From assembly GCA_027335515.1 (NCBI GenBank), contig DAHWHT010000042.1:1-23198 (forward strand): a stretch of DNA of 23,198 bases, in the 5' to 3' direction. The position numbers and the translations under genes were made by a program. How positions within the stretch are numbered: the first letter of the stretch is position 1; every line of letters begins with the position of its first letter. This DNA is from Clostridia bacterium (GTDB taxonomy: Bacteria; Bacillota_E; RBS10-35; JAJYVN01). The notes below the pieces were generated by a model that was given only the letters and a program-made list of their open reading frames with translations, was not told the DNA's origin and ran no database searches. Below are positions 1 to 6,256 of this stretch, one piece after another.

Positions 1-100
1 ACATCTCGCGGACTCCGTGGGTCCGGCAAAAGTCCGCCACCGCGCGTCGGTCGGCGGCAACCCGCCCTCTCTTGACTGGATGCCCTATTCCGACGGTCAC
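1..100 (-). CDS. Nucleotidyltransferase-like protein, N-terminus only (runs off left edge)
   Basis: An open minus-strand frame starts at a GTG at 100 and runs off the window at position 1. About 33 residues are visible. They end in a segment reading AVADFCRTHGVREM. This resembles the helix and strand just before the GSx(9-10)DxD motif of small MNT-type nucleotidyltransferases (families with 'aeFCrrhGvrrLalFGS'). The catalytic motif itself lies outside the window. A GGGGGTG sequence eight bases upstream of GTG-100 supports this start; an in-frame GTG at 109 is an alternative but sits almost on top of that sequence. Two further nucleotidyltransferase modules lie within 3.7 kb, which makes the call more plausible. 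Only the N-terminus can be read, so the function is inferred from a short segment. Confidence 0.5.
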   Translation of the reverse strand, partial: MTVGIGHPVKRGRVAADRRAVADFCRTHGVREM

Positions 101-280
101 GGTGATCACACCCCCGTTCCCAATCTTCCTGGCATCACCCGTAGCCTTGCGCCGCCCGGTGTACACCGCAGGGCGCCACGATCTTCCCGCTGAGCGCGGC
201 GTCGCCATCAGCATACATCTCCACGCCCTGACTGTGCTGCGGCGCTATCGCTACCCGGATCCCATACCGTAGGACAACAA

Positions 281-328
281 CGGATGCCCCCGCGGCCGGA
301 TGCCCCCGCGGCCGGATGCCCTTGCGGT
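281..328. repeat. Short tandem repeat, 16-bp unit, three copies
   Basis: The unit CGGATGCCCCCGCGGC occurs at 281-296 and 297-312 without a mismatch. A third copy at 313-328 differs at three positions. The unit length is not a multiple of three and no gene spans it, so it is most likely a non-coding minisatellite-like tract. Confidence 0.85.
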
Positions 329-425
329 GGGTGCCGGGAGGCGCCGACCCGTGGTGGGGCCGGTTGCTGGTCCGGCGTGCGTGCGCAAGCGGCTTGCCGC
401 GAGAGGCGCCGGACCCCACTGGCCC

Positions 426-456
426 GCCGACCCCACTCAAGCGTCATGGGGTCGGC
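426..456. repeat. Perfect 10-bp inverted repeat with 11-nt loop
   Basis: GCCGACCCCA at 426-435 is the exact reverse complement of TGGGGTCGGC at 447-456, separated by 11 bases. No T-tract follows on either strand, so an intrinsic terminator is not clearly supported. It could be an operator, an RNA hairpin or a mobile-element remnant. The left arm partly repeats GACCCCACT found at 412-420. Confidence 0.7.
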
Positions 457-602
457 CCCTGCCCGGTAACGATCGGGAGGATCCAGGGGCGACCGGCACA
501 AGCCGGATTGGGGCGGCATGAATGGCAGGTGTCGCGGTTTGTCAGCCAAATCGGGCAACGGCTGACACCACTCCGATCTTTGGACCTCAAGGATGCCCGC
601 GG

Positions 603-1180
603 ATGGAGGGATGGTGTTGGCCGCAGAACGTCGCGCACGCGGCGTCCGGAGCCACGAGCTTGCTGCTAATGGCCGTCCTGGCGGGCTGCGCGGCGCGCGG
701 TGGCCCACCGCCGCCAGCGGTTGGACTTGGTGCCCCTATCCGTCAGGCCCTGGTGGCCATCTCTGGGACAGACCGGCATGCCACCAGACACCCGCTGGCA
801 GCGTGGGAAATCTCGCTGGCGGGGCACCGCCTGCGGTTCCTCTCGGCGCGTGGGTACGCGCCGACCGCCACGCATACACCGTGGCGGTCGGGCTGTGCTC
901 ACCGGCGGGACGCGCCCAGGGGACCTGGCGTCACGGTCCGGGTGGGCGCGGGATGGTCTGCCCTCAGTTGGGACGGCGGCACCATCCTCGACCGGCAGGG
1001 CGCCGGGATTGCCCGCCGGCCCGGGGACGCTGGTGTTCCGCGCCGCCTGTGGCGATTCGAGTTCAGCCAACACGCGCGCGTCCTGGGTGCGGGGCGCCGA
1101 CGGGCATTGGAACAGCGTCGTGGGCTACCGCCCGGCCACCGCACGGTCACTGGCCCGTGCGGAGCACGCCTACCCGTGAC
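603..1180 (+). pseudogene. Possible decayed lipoprotein gene
   Basis: From an ATG at 603 the frame reads a hydrophobic stretch (TSLLLMAVLAGC) ending in a good lipobox, with the cysteine codon at 687-689. Downstream, protein-like segments appear in different frames. One with WSALSWDGGTILDRQG lies near 950-1000 in the starting frame. Another with GTLVFRAAC and WVRGADGHWNSV lies near 1025-1115 in another frame. This pattern would fit an exported lipoprotein gene broken by frameshifts. The region is very GC-rich and long shadow frames are common in it, so this may be chance. No family is recognised. Confidence 0.25.
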
Positions 1181-1489
1181 CACGCTTTCGCGGCGACCGG
1201 CGTATCGGGCGCTTCCGTCATCCATGGCCTGGGGCTCAACTCGCGGCGCGGCGACAGACTCCTGCGCAGCGGTCTCGTCGTTGTAAGAGTAGAGTAGGCT
1301 TCCCTGATCGGGATGTTGCCAGGCCGTCGTCGTTCTGAAGGGGGCCTGAAGCATTTTATCCTGGAAGGCTCGATGAAGCGGGGCGTAGCGGGAAACGCAA
1401 GATCCACACGTCGTGCTATGCTGCTACCGCGGTCGGGCGCGGCACGAGCGCAACGCTCTTTGCTGCGGGGCCAGCAGGAGGTGCTTGGT

Positions 1490-1945
1490 GTGACCGCCCT
1501 TGTGGAGATCGACCGCGAGGAGGCGGTCCGGCGGATCGCCGCCGCCTGCGCACGTGTGCCGAGGGTGGCGGCGGCCTACCTTTTCGGCTCGACCTTGGGT
1601 CGGTGTCGTCCGGACAGTGACATCGACGTCGGGGTGATCCGACAGCCATTCGCCGGCGAGACCGACCACGCGCGTTTTCGGGCCGGGCTCGCGCTCGAAG
1701 GGGAACTGATGGCGGCCTTGGGTACCCTGGACGGGCATCCGTTTGAGGTCACGGTGCTCGACGAGGCGCAGCCGCTCTTTGCCATGACGGTCCTGCGCGA
1801 CGGGCGCCTGTCCTTCGTGGGCGATCGCGGCGCCTATACGGACTTCCTGGAGCACGTCGCGCAAGCCTACCGACAGAACGCGCCGCGGCACCGGGTTGCC
1901 CAGGCGGAAATTCGGATGGCGCGGGCGACCGGCCGTGCGCGTTGA
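1490..1945 (+). CDS. mntA: MNT-type nucleotidyltransferase antitoxin (MntA)
   Basis: A 151-residue minimal nucleotidyltransferase. The catalytic motif FGSTLGRCRPDSDID is at about residues 32-46, with GS at 33-34 and the metal-binding aspartates at 44 and 46. The spacing between GS and DxD is nine residues, one fewer than the ten often quoted for this family. In characterised MntA/HepT systems this enzyme inactivates the HEPN toxin by adding AMP units to a tyrosine of the toxin. The gene is followed after one base by a HepT homologue, which fits that role. The GTG start at 1490 is chosen because AGGAGGTG lies six to seven bases upstream; longer in-frame extensions lack homology-like sequence. 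The pair is probably co-transcribed. Confidence 0.85.
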   Translation: MTALVEIDREEAVRRIAAACARVPRVAAAYLFGSTLGRCRPDSDIDVGVIRQPFAGETDHARFRAGLALEGELMAALGTLDGHPFEVTVLDEAQPLFAMTVLRDGRLSFVGDRGAYTDFLEHVAQAYRQNAPRHRVAQAEIRMARATGRAR

Positions 1946-1946
1946 T

Positions 1947-2417
1947 ATGGATCGCGTCCGGCAACGCGGCGGCTATGTGCGCGATCAACTGCGTGCACTC
2001 CGAGCGCTGCCCGCTACCGTGACCCGCGAGGCGTTTGTCGCGGATCGCTACCTTCCAGCGGCGGTGCGCTATCAGTTCCAAACGGGCATCGAGGCCTTGA
2101 TCGATGTTGCCTATCATCTGTCGGCGAAGCTCGCCGATCACGCGCCCACGGACGCGCACGACGCGTTTCTGACCATGGTGCGCGAAAAAGTCTTGGATGC
2201 GGAGCGAATGCCGCGATACCACGAGATGCTCCGATTCCGCAACCGGATGGTACACGGCTACCTCTTGGTCGACAACGGCCGGCTCTACGACATGATCGGC
2301 GGAGAAGACTTGGCGGATATCGAGGCCGCGCTCGAAGGGTTCGAGGCCGCCGCCGACCGGGCTGCCCAACTGGGAGACCAAGATGCGGACGTGGGCAGCG
2401 GCCGAACCGACGCGTGA
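1947..2417 (+). CDS. hepT: HepT-like HEPN ribonuclease toxin (DUF86 family)
   Basis: A 156-residue helical protein of the DUF86/HepT family, which cleaves RNA in characterised members. The diagnostic RX4HXY motif is present as RNRMVHGY, with Arg98, His103 and Tyr105. Arg and His form the RNase site, and the Tyr is the residue AMPylated by MntA in studied systems. The segment from residue 35 (PAAVRYQFQTGIEALIDVAYHLS) matches the usual HepT core. ATG-1947 starts one base after the mntA stop; an in-frame GTG at 1935 would overlap mntA by 11 bases and is the alternative. Neither start has a strong ribosome binding site, so translation is probably coupled to mntA. All key residues are intact, so the toxin is predicted active. 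Confidence 0.86.
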   Translation: MDRVRQRGGYVRDQLRALRALPATVTREAFVADRYLPAAVRYQFQTGIEALIDVAYHLSAKLADHAPTDAHDAFLTMVREKVLDAERMPRYHEMLRFRNRMVHGYLLVDNGRLYDMIGGEDLADIEAALEGFEAAADRAAQLGDQDADVGSGRTDA

Positions 2418-2516
2418 GGCAGCGCCTCACGGGCTTGGGTGGTCGTTGGAGTGAAACCCGCCCCCCCACCCCCGCTCGGAGCCTTCTTGGAAGGCCGCGA
2501 TCTGGGGTGTTGGGCG

Positions 2517-2532
2517 CTTGGCCTGCACTTGC
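2517..2532. repeat. 16-bp direct repeat, copy 1 (copy 2 at 2938-2953)
   Basis: CTTGGCCTGCACTTGC is identical at 2517-2532 and at 2938-2953. The second copy lies inside the C-terminal coding part of the fused nucleotidyltransferase-HEPN gene, where the minus strand encodes QVQAK. The first copy also encodes QVQAK on the minus strand. This suggests a decayed partial duplication of the HEPN end, although a chance match cannot be excluded. Confidence 0.6.
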
Positions 2533-2570
2533 TGGAGGCGTATGGGCTTTTGGGCCACATTCCGAACCAG

Positions 2571-2732
2571 ATACGTGTCCGCGAGCCAGCGCCGGCCTCG
2601 CCCTGGCCAGGGAGTGGCGGGCACGGTACGCTGACCCGCCCAGGCGGCCCCTGCATACCGTGCACGAGCGGCCTGCCGCCCCAGACCGTGCCCGTGGAGG
2701 CTCGCTGGCCAGGGCGACGCACGGACACGTAT
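2571..2732. repeat. Long nested imperfect inverted repeat
   Basis: Three pairs of exactly complementary arms are nested in order. ATACGTGTCCG at 2571-2581 pairs with 2722-2732. TCGCCCTGGCCAG at 2598-2610 pairs with 2705-2717. GGGCACGGT at 2619-2627 pairs with 2685-2693. Weaker complementarity continues outward for about 20 bases on each side. The unpaired loop at the centre is about 57 bases. The structure could be a large RNA or cruciform hairpin, a small non-autonomous mobile element, or a diverged inverted duplication. It is not a usual terminator. Confidence 0.75.
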
Positions 2733-2871
2733 CGTGCGCGGATCACGGCCAAACACAGGGCGCGCGCCCACCTGGCCAATGAGGCGCCGCCACCGAGACG
2801 GTCCTGCGCAGCGGGCGCCCTGGCGTGGAGTGCGGCCAAGGAACGGCGGTGGTAGCGCGACGGGGGCGCGC

Positions 2872-3654
2872 TCACGCGCCGGGCGAGATGGCCGCGCGCA
2901 CCATGGCCACGATGCCTTGTGCCGTTTCCAATGCTTCCTTGGCCTGCACTTGCGTAACCGTTGTGTCCCCAGGGTAGCGGGGCTCGACGGCGAAACCCGT
3001 CAACCGTGCGCCCGCGTTGCCGTGCGCCAGTAGGAACGCGGTGCCGATGTCCCTGTTCAGGTCGGACACGGTAAGCAGCAGTTCCAGAATATCGTGGGTG
3101 CGGTTCAGGGGGCCGCCGAGATGGAAGATCAACGCCTTGATGGCCTTTTCCGCCGCCTGCTGCGCATGGTAAGCAATGTTCCGCCAAACAGGGCGGCGGT
3201 CGGTCAAGCGCGCCTCCGCGTCACCCAGATCTTCCTCGGCGAATCTCAACCATTCATCCACGGCCCCCACGCGCGCCCACTCCCCCGCGAGTTCCGCATA
3301 CTGGCTGCGTCCGCCGTGTCGCGGATAGAGGAGGACACCCTCCGCCAGCGCGTCACGGACGACGGTGCTTCCCGCAGCCAGGCGCCGTCGCAAATCCTCT
3401 GGGTAGTAGGTGAACACGTCCGCGAGAATCCCAGGATGTTCTACATCTCCGCGCACCGTTTTCCAGGCCAAGGCCCGAGGGTCCCCGGACGGTACCGAGC
3501 CGGCCCGCAGAACGACGAGTAGGTCCGCATCGCTGTCAGGGCGATGCGTTCCGCGGGCACGCGACCCGAAGAGCAACACTTCCTCGGGATCCAGTGTGGC
3601 GACGAGACGGACCACGGTTTCTTCCAGGCGTTCGCTGGTGATGGACTGTGCCAT
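2872..3654 (-). CDS. Fused nucleotidyltransferase-HEPN protein
   Basis: A 260-residue two-domain protein. Residues 1-115 form an MNT-type nucleotidyltransferase with a complete GSx10DxD motif (FGSRARGTHRPDSDAD; GS at 30-31, aspartates at 42 and 44). Residues 130-258 form a HEPN domain of the PF05168 type, seen in AYHAQQAAEKAIKAL, the following THDI segment and the RYPGD segment. The sequence therefore joins in one chain what mntA and hepT next door encode as two. An R-x4-H pattern (RNIAYH, 158-163) is present, but whether it is the RNase site is uncertain. The ATG at 3654 is preceded by a G-rich stretch (AGGGGGGA) and begins the conserved part; further upstream extension has no family-like sequence. 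The gene converges on mntA-hepT. Its role is probably toxin-antitoxin-like or regulatory. Confidence 0.85.
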   Translation of the reverse strand: MAQSITSERLEETVVRLVATLDPEEVLLFGSRARGTHRPDSDADLLVVLRAGSVPSGDPRALAWKTVRGDVEHPGILADVFTYYPEDLRRRLAAGSTVVRDALAEGVLLYPRHGGRSQYAELAGEWARVGAVDEWLRFAEEDLGDAEARLTDRRPVWRNIAYHAQQAAEKAIKALIFHLGGPLNRTHDILELLLTVSDLNRDIGTAFLLAHGNAGARLTGFAVEPRYPGDTTVTQVQAKEALETAQGIVAMVRAAISPGA

Positions 3655-3795
3655 CCGTGTCGTCCCCCCTAGTCGGTCTCCCGCTTCAGAAGGCGCCTTC
3701 GCAGCGGCACCAGTATATCGTGTGTGCCTGAGCCGAGGGGAACGGTGCCAGCGGCGGCCGAGCCTACCCCCCTCTGTGTCAAGATGAACGTAGAC

Positions 3796-3834
3796 ATGCC
3801 GGGGTGAGGACTTGAACTCGGATTCCGGGGTCCG
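3796..3834 (-). other. Fragment resembling the 3' end of a tRNA-Leu
   Basis: On the minus strand the sequence ends in GAGTTCAAGTCCTC followed by ACCCCGGCA. This resembles the T-arm and 3' acceptor strand of bacterial tRNA-Leu genes, typically GAGAGTTCAAGTCTCTC then CCCCGGCA. The T-stem is poorly paired, CCA is not encoded, and no matching 5' half (a GCCGGGG acceptor strand) lies upstream, so it is not a functional tRNA gene. Integrative elements often leave such 3' tRNA fragments at their attachment sites. It could also be chance. Confidence 0.3.
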
Positions 3835-3904
3835 GAGGGAGGCGCTCGGGGGGGCTCCGCCGACTCCAGGGAGGTGATGCCAGCTTACCGCACTTGCCCC
3901 CTGG

Positions 3905-3931
3905 CTCCTGGCGCCAGATCCCAGCCAGGAG
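3905..3931. repeat. Perfect 8-bp inverted repeat with 11-nt loop
   Basis: CTCCTGGC at 3905-3912 is the reverse complement of GCCAGGAG at 3924-3931. No T-tract follows. It lies in a gene-free stretch and its role is unknown. Confidence 0.55.
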
Positions 3932-4390
3932 ACTCGACGCTTTTGCACCTACTTAACAGACGCGGCCTGCCGCCGCACAAGCCCGTGCCGGCAATCCCCC
4001 AGTTGCGTCCCGTTGCCGCGCGGAGAACCGGCGCTGGCTGGACGCGTGATCGGCCGCAGCCGGCACAATTGCGGCGCCTCCCCCATCCACACCACCCGCC
4101 GCATGGATCCTCACGCCCGGCTTGTCGCACCCGGCGCCGCGGCCACGTCGGAGAACGCCGTTCCTCACACCCATCGGCCCGTTTGGTATCGGTTGGTATC
4201 TGCGCCGCGGCAGAAATGCGGGGATCGTTGCGGCAGATCGCTGTGGCCGTCGCGTCGGCGACCACCCACAAAGCGCGGGCCCCTGGGGTGAAAGGTCCGC
4301 CGCGCGTTTGGCGCCTGGTGTGCCGCTTTAGTCGCTCCCCGCTTGTGGCACCGGCCGGCGGCCCTTCTTGCGCCCCTCGGCCCCACCCCC

Positions 4391-6256
4391 TCATCCCGTA
4401 TACCGCTGCGCCTGGACCGCCCACAGCTCGGCATACAGCCCACCCCGCGCCACCAGGGCGTCGTGGCTGCCCTCCTCCACCAACCGCCCGCCGTCCAGGA
4501 CCAGGACGCGGTCCGCCAGACGGGCAAACCCCAAGCGGTGGCTGACCAGGATCGCGGTCCGTCCTTTGGCCATGGCGGCAAAGGCATGGAAGAGCTCCGT
4601 TTCCGCCTCCGGATCGAGGGCCGCCGTCGGTTCGTCCAAGACCAGGATGTCGGCGTCGCGCATGTGGGCCCGCGCCACCGCCACCCGCCGCCATTGGCCG
4701 CCGGAAAGGTCGGTGCCGCCGGGGCGTGCCCGATCGAGCCAGGCATCCAAACCGCCGGGTACGTCGCGCAGCACGTCCTGCGCCCCACCCCGCCGGGCTG
4801 CGGCAAGGATGCGCGGTTCATCCCCCAGAGCCTCGACGCGGCCGAAACCGATGCCTTCGCGCAGGGTCAACCGGAAGCGCGCGTGCTCCTGAAAGACCGC
4901 CGCCAGGTGCGCGCGCAACTCGGCCGGGGCCATCGCCTCCTGCGGCACGCCGTCAAAGCACACCCGGCCCGTGGTGGGCCGGTAGACGCCGAGCAGGCAG
5001 CGCACCAGGGTGCTCTTGCCGGCGCCGTTGGGTCCAACTAGGGCCACCCGCTCGCCAGGCGCCAGGGCGAAGGACACGCCGCGCAGCGCGGGCAGCGACG
5101 CGCCGGGATAGGTGAAACCCAGGTCCTCCACGGCGACGCCGTGGCGCAGCGGCGCGGGAAACGGTTGGGGCGTGGGGGCGTCGGGCTCCGTGAGCGGCGC
5201 GTCGACGAAGGCAAAGAGGTCGGCCAGCTCCAGGGAGTGATCGTGCGTCAGGTGAAGCCGCACCACCGCGAGTTCCCACCACGACCGGAAACTGGTCAGG
5301 GCGGCGACCGCCGCGGCGAAGGCGGGTAGGCCAAGCTGGCCCTGCGCCACGAGCCACAGCGCCCAAAAAAGCCCCAGGGCATAACCGAGCAGACCGTCCG
5401 AGACGACATACAGGCCGACCGCGACGGGCCGGGCCCGCAGTTCCAGTGCCCACTGCTCGGCCTGCAGGGCGCCGACCAGCGACCGCCAGCGATCCAGGAG
5501 GTGGTCGGCGAGACCGAAGGCTCGGACCTCCGGCGCGGCGGCACGCGTGGTCAGCAGCCGTTCCAGATGGCGCAGGCGGTTTTCGCCGCGGCTCTGGTCC
5601 AGCGCGAGTTGGCGCCGCCACCACGAAAAGCGGACACCTTCGAAAAAGGACGGCAGCGTGGCAACCACCGCCGCGATGGCCAGGGCCGGGGTCAGGGCGA
5701 AAAGGCCGGCGGCGATGCCGACCAGGGTCAGCGCGTAGCGCAAGAGGGTTGAGAGCGACGCGACGGCGTTGTCCCCGGCCTCGCGGTCCGACTGCGCGCG
5801 GACGCGACCGTGCAGGTCATGGTAGCCGGGGTGCAGCCGCACCTCCAGGCGCAACCGGGCCGCGTGGGCGAGGTAGGCCTCGGTCAGAGCGGACTGAATG
5901 CCGTTGCCGATCGCCCCCTTGAAGACGTCGCGCGCGCTGGTCAACACCCAGATGGCCACGCCGACCGCCGCGTACGCGCAGGCGACGCGCAGGAACGGGG
6001 CCCAAGGCGCGCCCCTGGTCAGGGCCAGACCGGATGCAAAGAGGTCCCGCCGCACGACCACCTGGACGCCGAAGAGGGCGCCAGGCAACATCGCCAGCGC
6101 CAGATACCCGGCGGTGTGCAGCGGGCGGGAGCGGGCGATCAGCCAGGCGGCGCGCAGCAGGGGCCGCACGCTGCCGGCCCTGGGCCGCCACAGGTCGGAT
6201 GGGGCGTCGCCGACCTGCGCGGCGGGGTTGGCGCAAGACGCGGGGGGGCGGCTCAT
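4391..6256 (-). CDS. ABC exporter half-transporter (membrane plus ATPase domains)
   Basis: A 621-residue half-transporter with an N-terminal membrane domain (about residues 35-330, several hydrophobic helices) and a C-terminal ATPase. The ATPase has Walker A (GPNGAGKST, near 405-413), a Q-loop (VFQEH), the signature LSGGQ (near 515), Walker B with catalytic Glu (ILVLDEP, near 537), a D-loop (ALD) and the H-loop (SHR). All catalytic elements are intact. The start ATG at 6256 overlaps the stop of the upstream ABC gene as ATGA, so the two are translationally coupled and probably form a heterodimer. The frame is open further upstream, but that part overlaps the neighbour's ATPase domain and is a shadow. 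The substrate cannot be read from the sequence; the family exports lipids, peptides or drugs. Confidence 0.95.
   Translation of the reverse strand: MSRPPASCANPAAQVGDAPSDLWRPRAGSVRPLLRAAWLIARSRPLHTAGYLALAMLPGALFGVQVVVRRDLFASGLALTRGAPWAPFLRVACAYAAVGVAIWVLTSARDVFKGAIGNGIQSALTEAYLAHAARLRLEVRLHPGYHDLHGRVRAQSDREAGDNAVASLSTLLRYALTLVGIAAGLFALTPALAIAAVVATLPSFFEGVRFSWWRRQLALDQSRGENRLRHLERLLTTRAAAPEVRAFGLADHLLDRWRSLVGALQAEQWALELRARPVAVGLYVVSDGLLGYALGLFWALWLVAQGQLGLPAFAAAVAALTSFRSWWELAVVRLHLTHDHSLELADLFAFVDAPLTEPDAPTPQPFPAPLRHGVAVEDLGFTYPGASLPALRGVSFALAPGERVALVGPNGAGKSTLVRCLLGVYRPTTGRVCFDGVPQEAMAPAELRAHLAAVFQEHARFRLTLREGIGFGRVEALGDEPRILAAARRGGAQDVLRDVPGGLDAWLDRARPGGTDLSGGQWRRVAVARAHMRDADILVLDEPTAALDPEAETELFHAFAAMAKGRTAILVSHRLGFARLADRVLVLDGGRLVEEGSHDALVARGGLYAELWAVQAQRYTG

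Larger units (their letters stand above)
101..1489. other. Region of about 1.4 kb without a convincing intact gene
   Basis: All frames open here look like GC-rich shadow frames, and no frame carries a coherent domain over its full length. Recognisable items are a 16-bp tandem repeat at 281-328, a perfect 10-bp hairpin at 426-456, and a possible decayed lipoprotein gene starting at 603. The last 200 bases precede mntA and probably contain its promoter, but no confident -35/-10 pair could be assigned. Confidence 0.5.
2418..2871. other. Intergenic region between convergent toxin-antitoxin modules
   Basis: About 450 bases between the stop of hepT and the stop of the fused nucleotidyltransferase-HEPN gene. 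No intact gene is supported. The region holds a nested imperfect palindrome (2571-2732) and a 16-bp direct repeat of the downstream gene (2517-2532). The minus strand contains a short protein-like stretch (DTYLVRNVAQKPIRLQQVQAK) near 2520-2580 that could be a gene remnant. Confidence 0.5.
3655..4390. other. Region of about 740 bp without a gene
   Basis: No frame on either strand carries a recognisable domain. The part next to 3654 should contain the promoter of the fused nucleotidyltransferase-HEPN gene. A tRNA-Leu-like 3' fragment (3796-3834) and an 8-bp hairpin (3905-3931) lie inside. The part next to 4390 follows the ABC exporter gene, and no hairpin with a T-tract was seen there. Confidence 0.5.

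Noticed and set aside
1415..1450. CTGCTACCGCGGTCGGGC, slightly like a T-box antiterminator element upstream of mntA
   Set aside because: The conserved GGTGGTACCGCG core is not matched, no terminator hairpin follows, and mntA is not an amino-acid-related gene.
3780..3900. Complete tRNA-Leu gene on the minus strand
   Set aside because: Only the 3' T-loop and acceptor part is recognisable. The T-stem does not pair well, and no D-arm, no 5' acceptor strand and no CCA are present.
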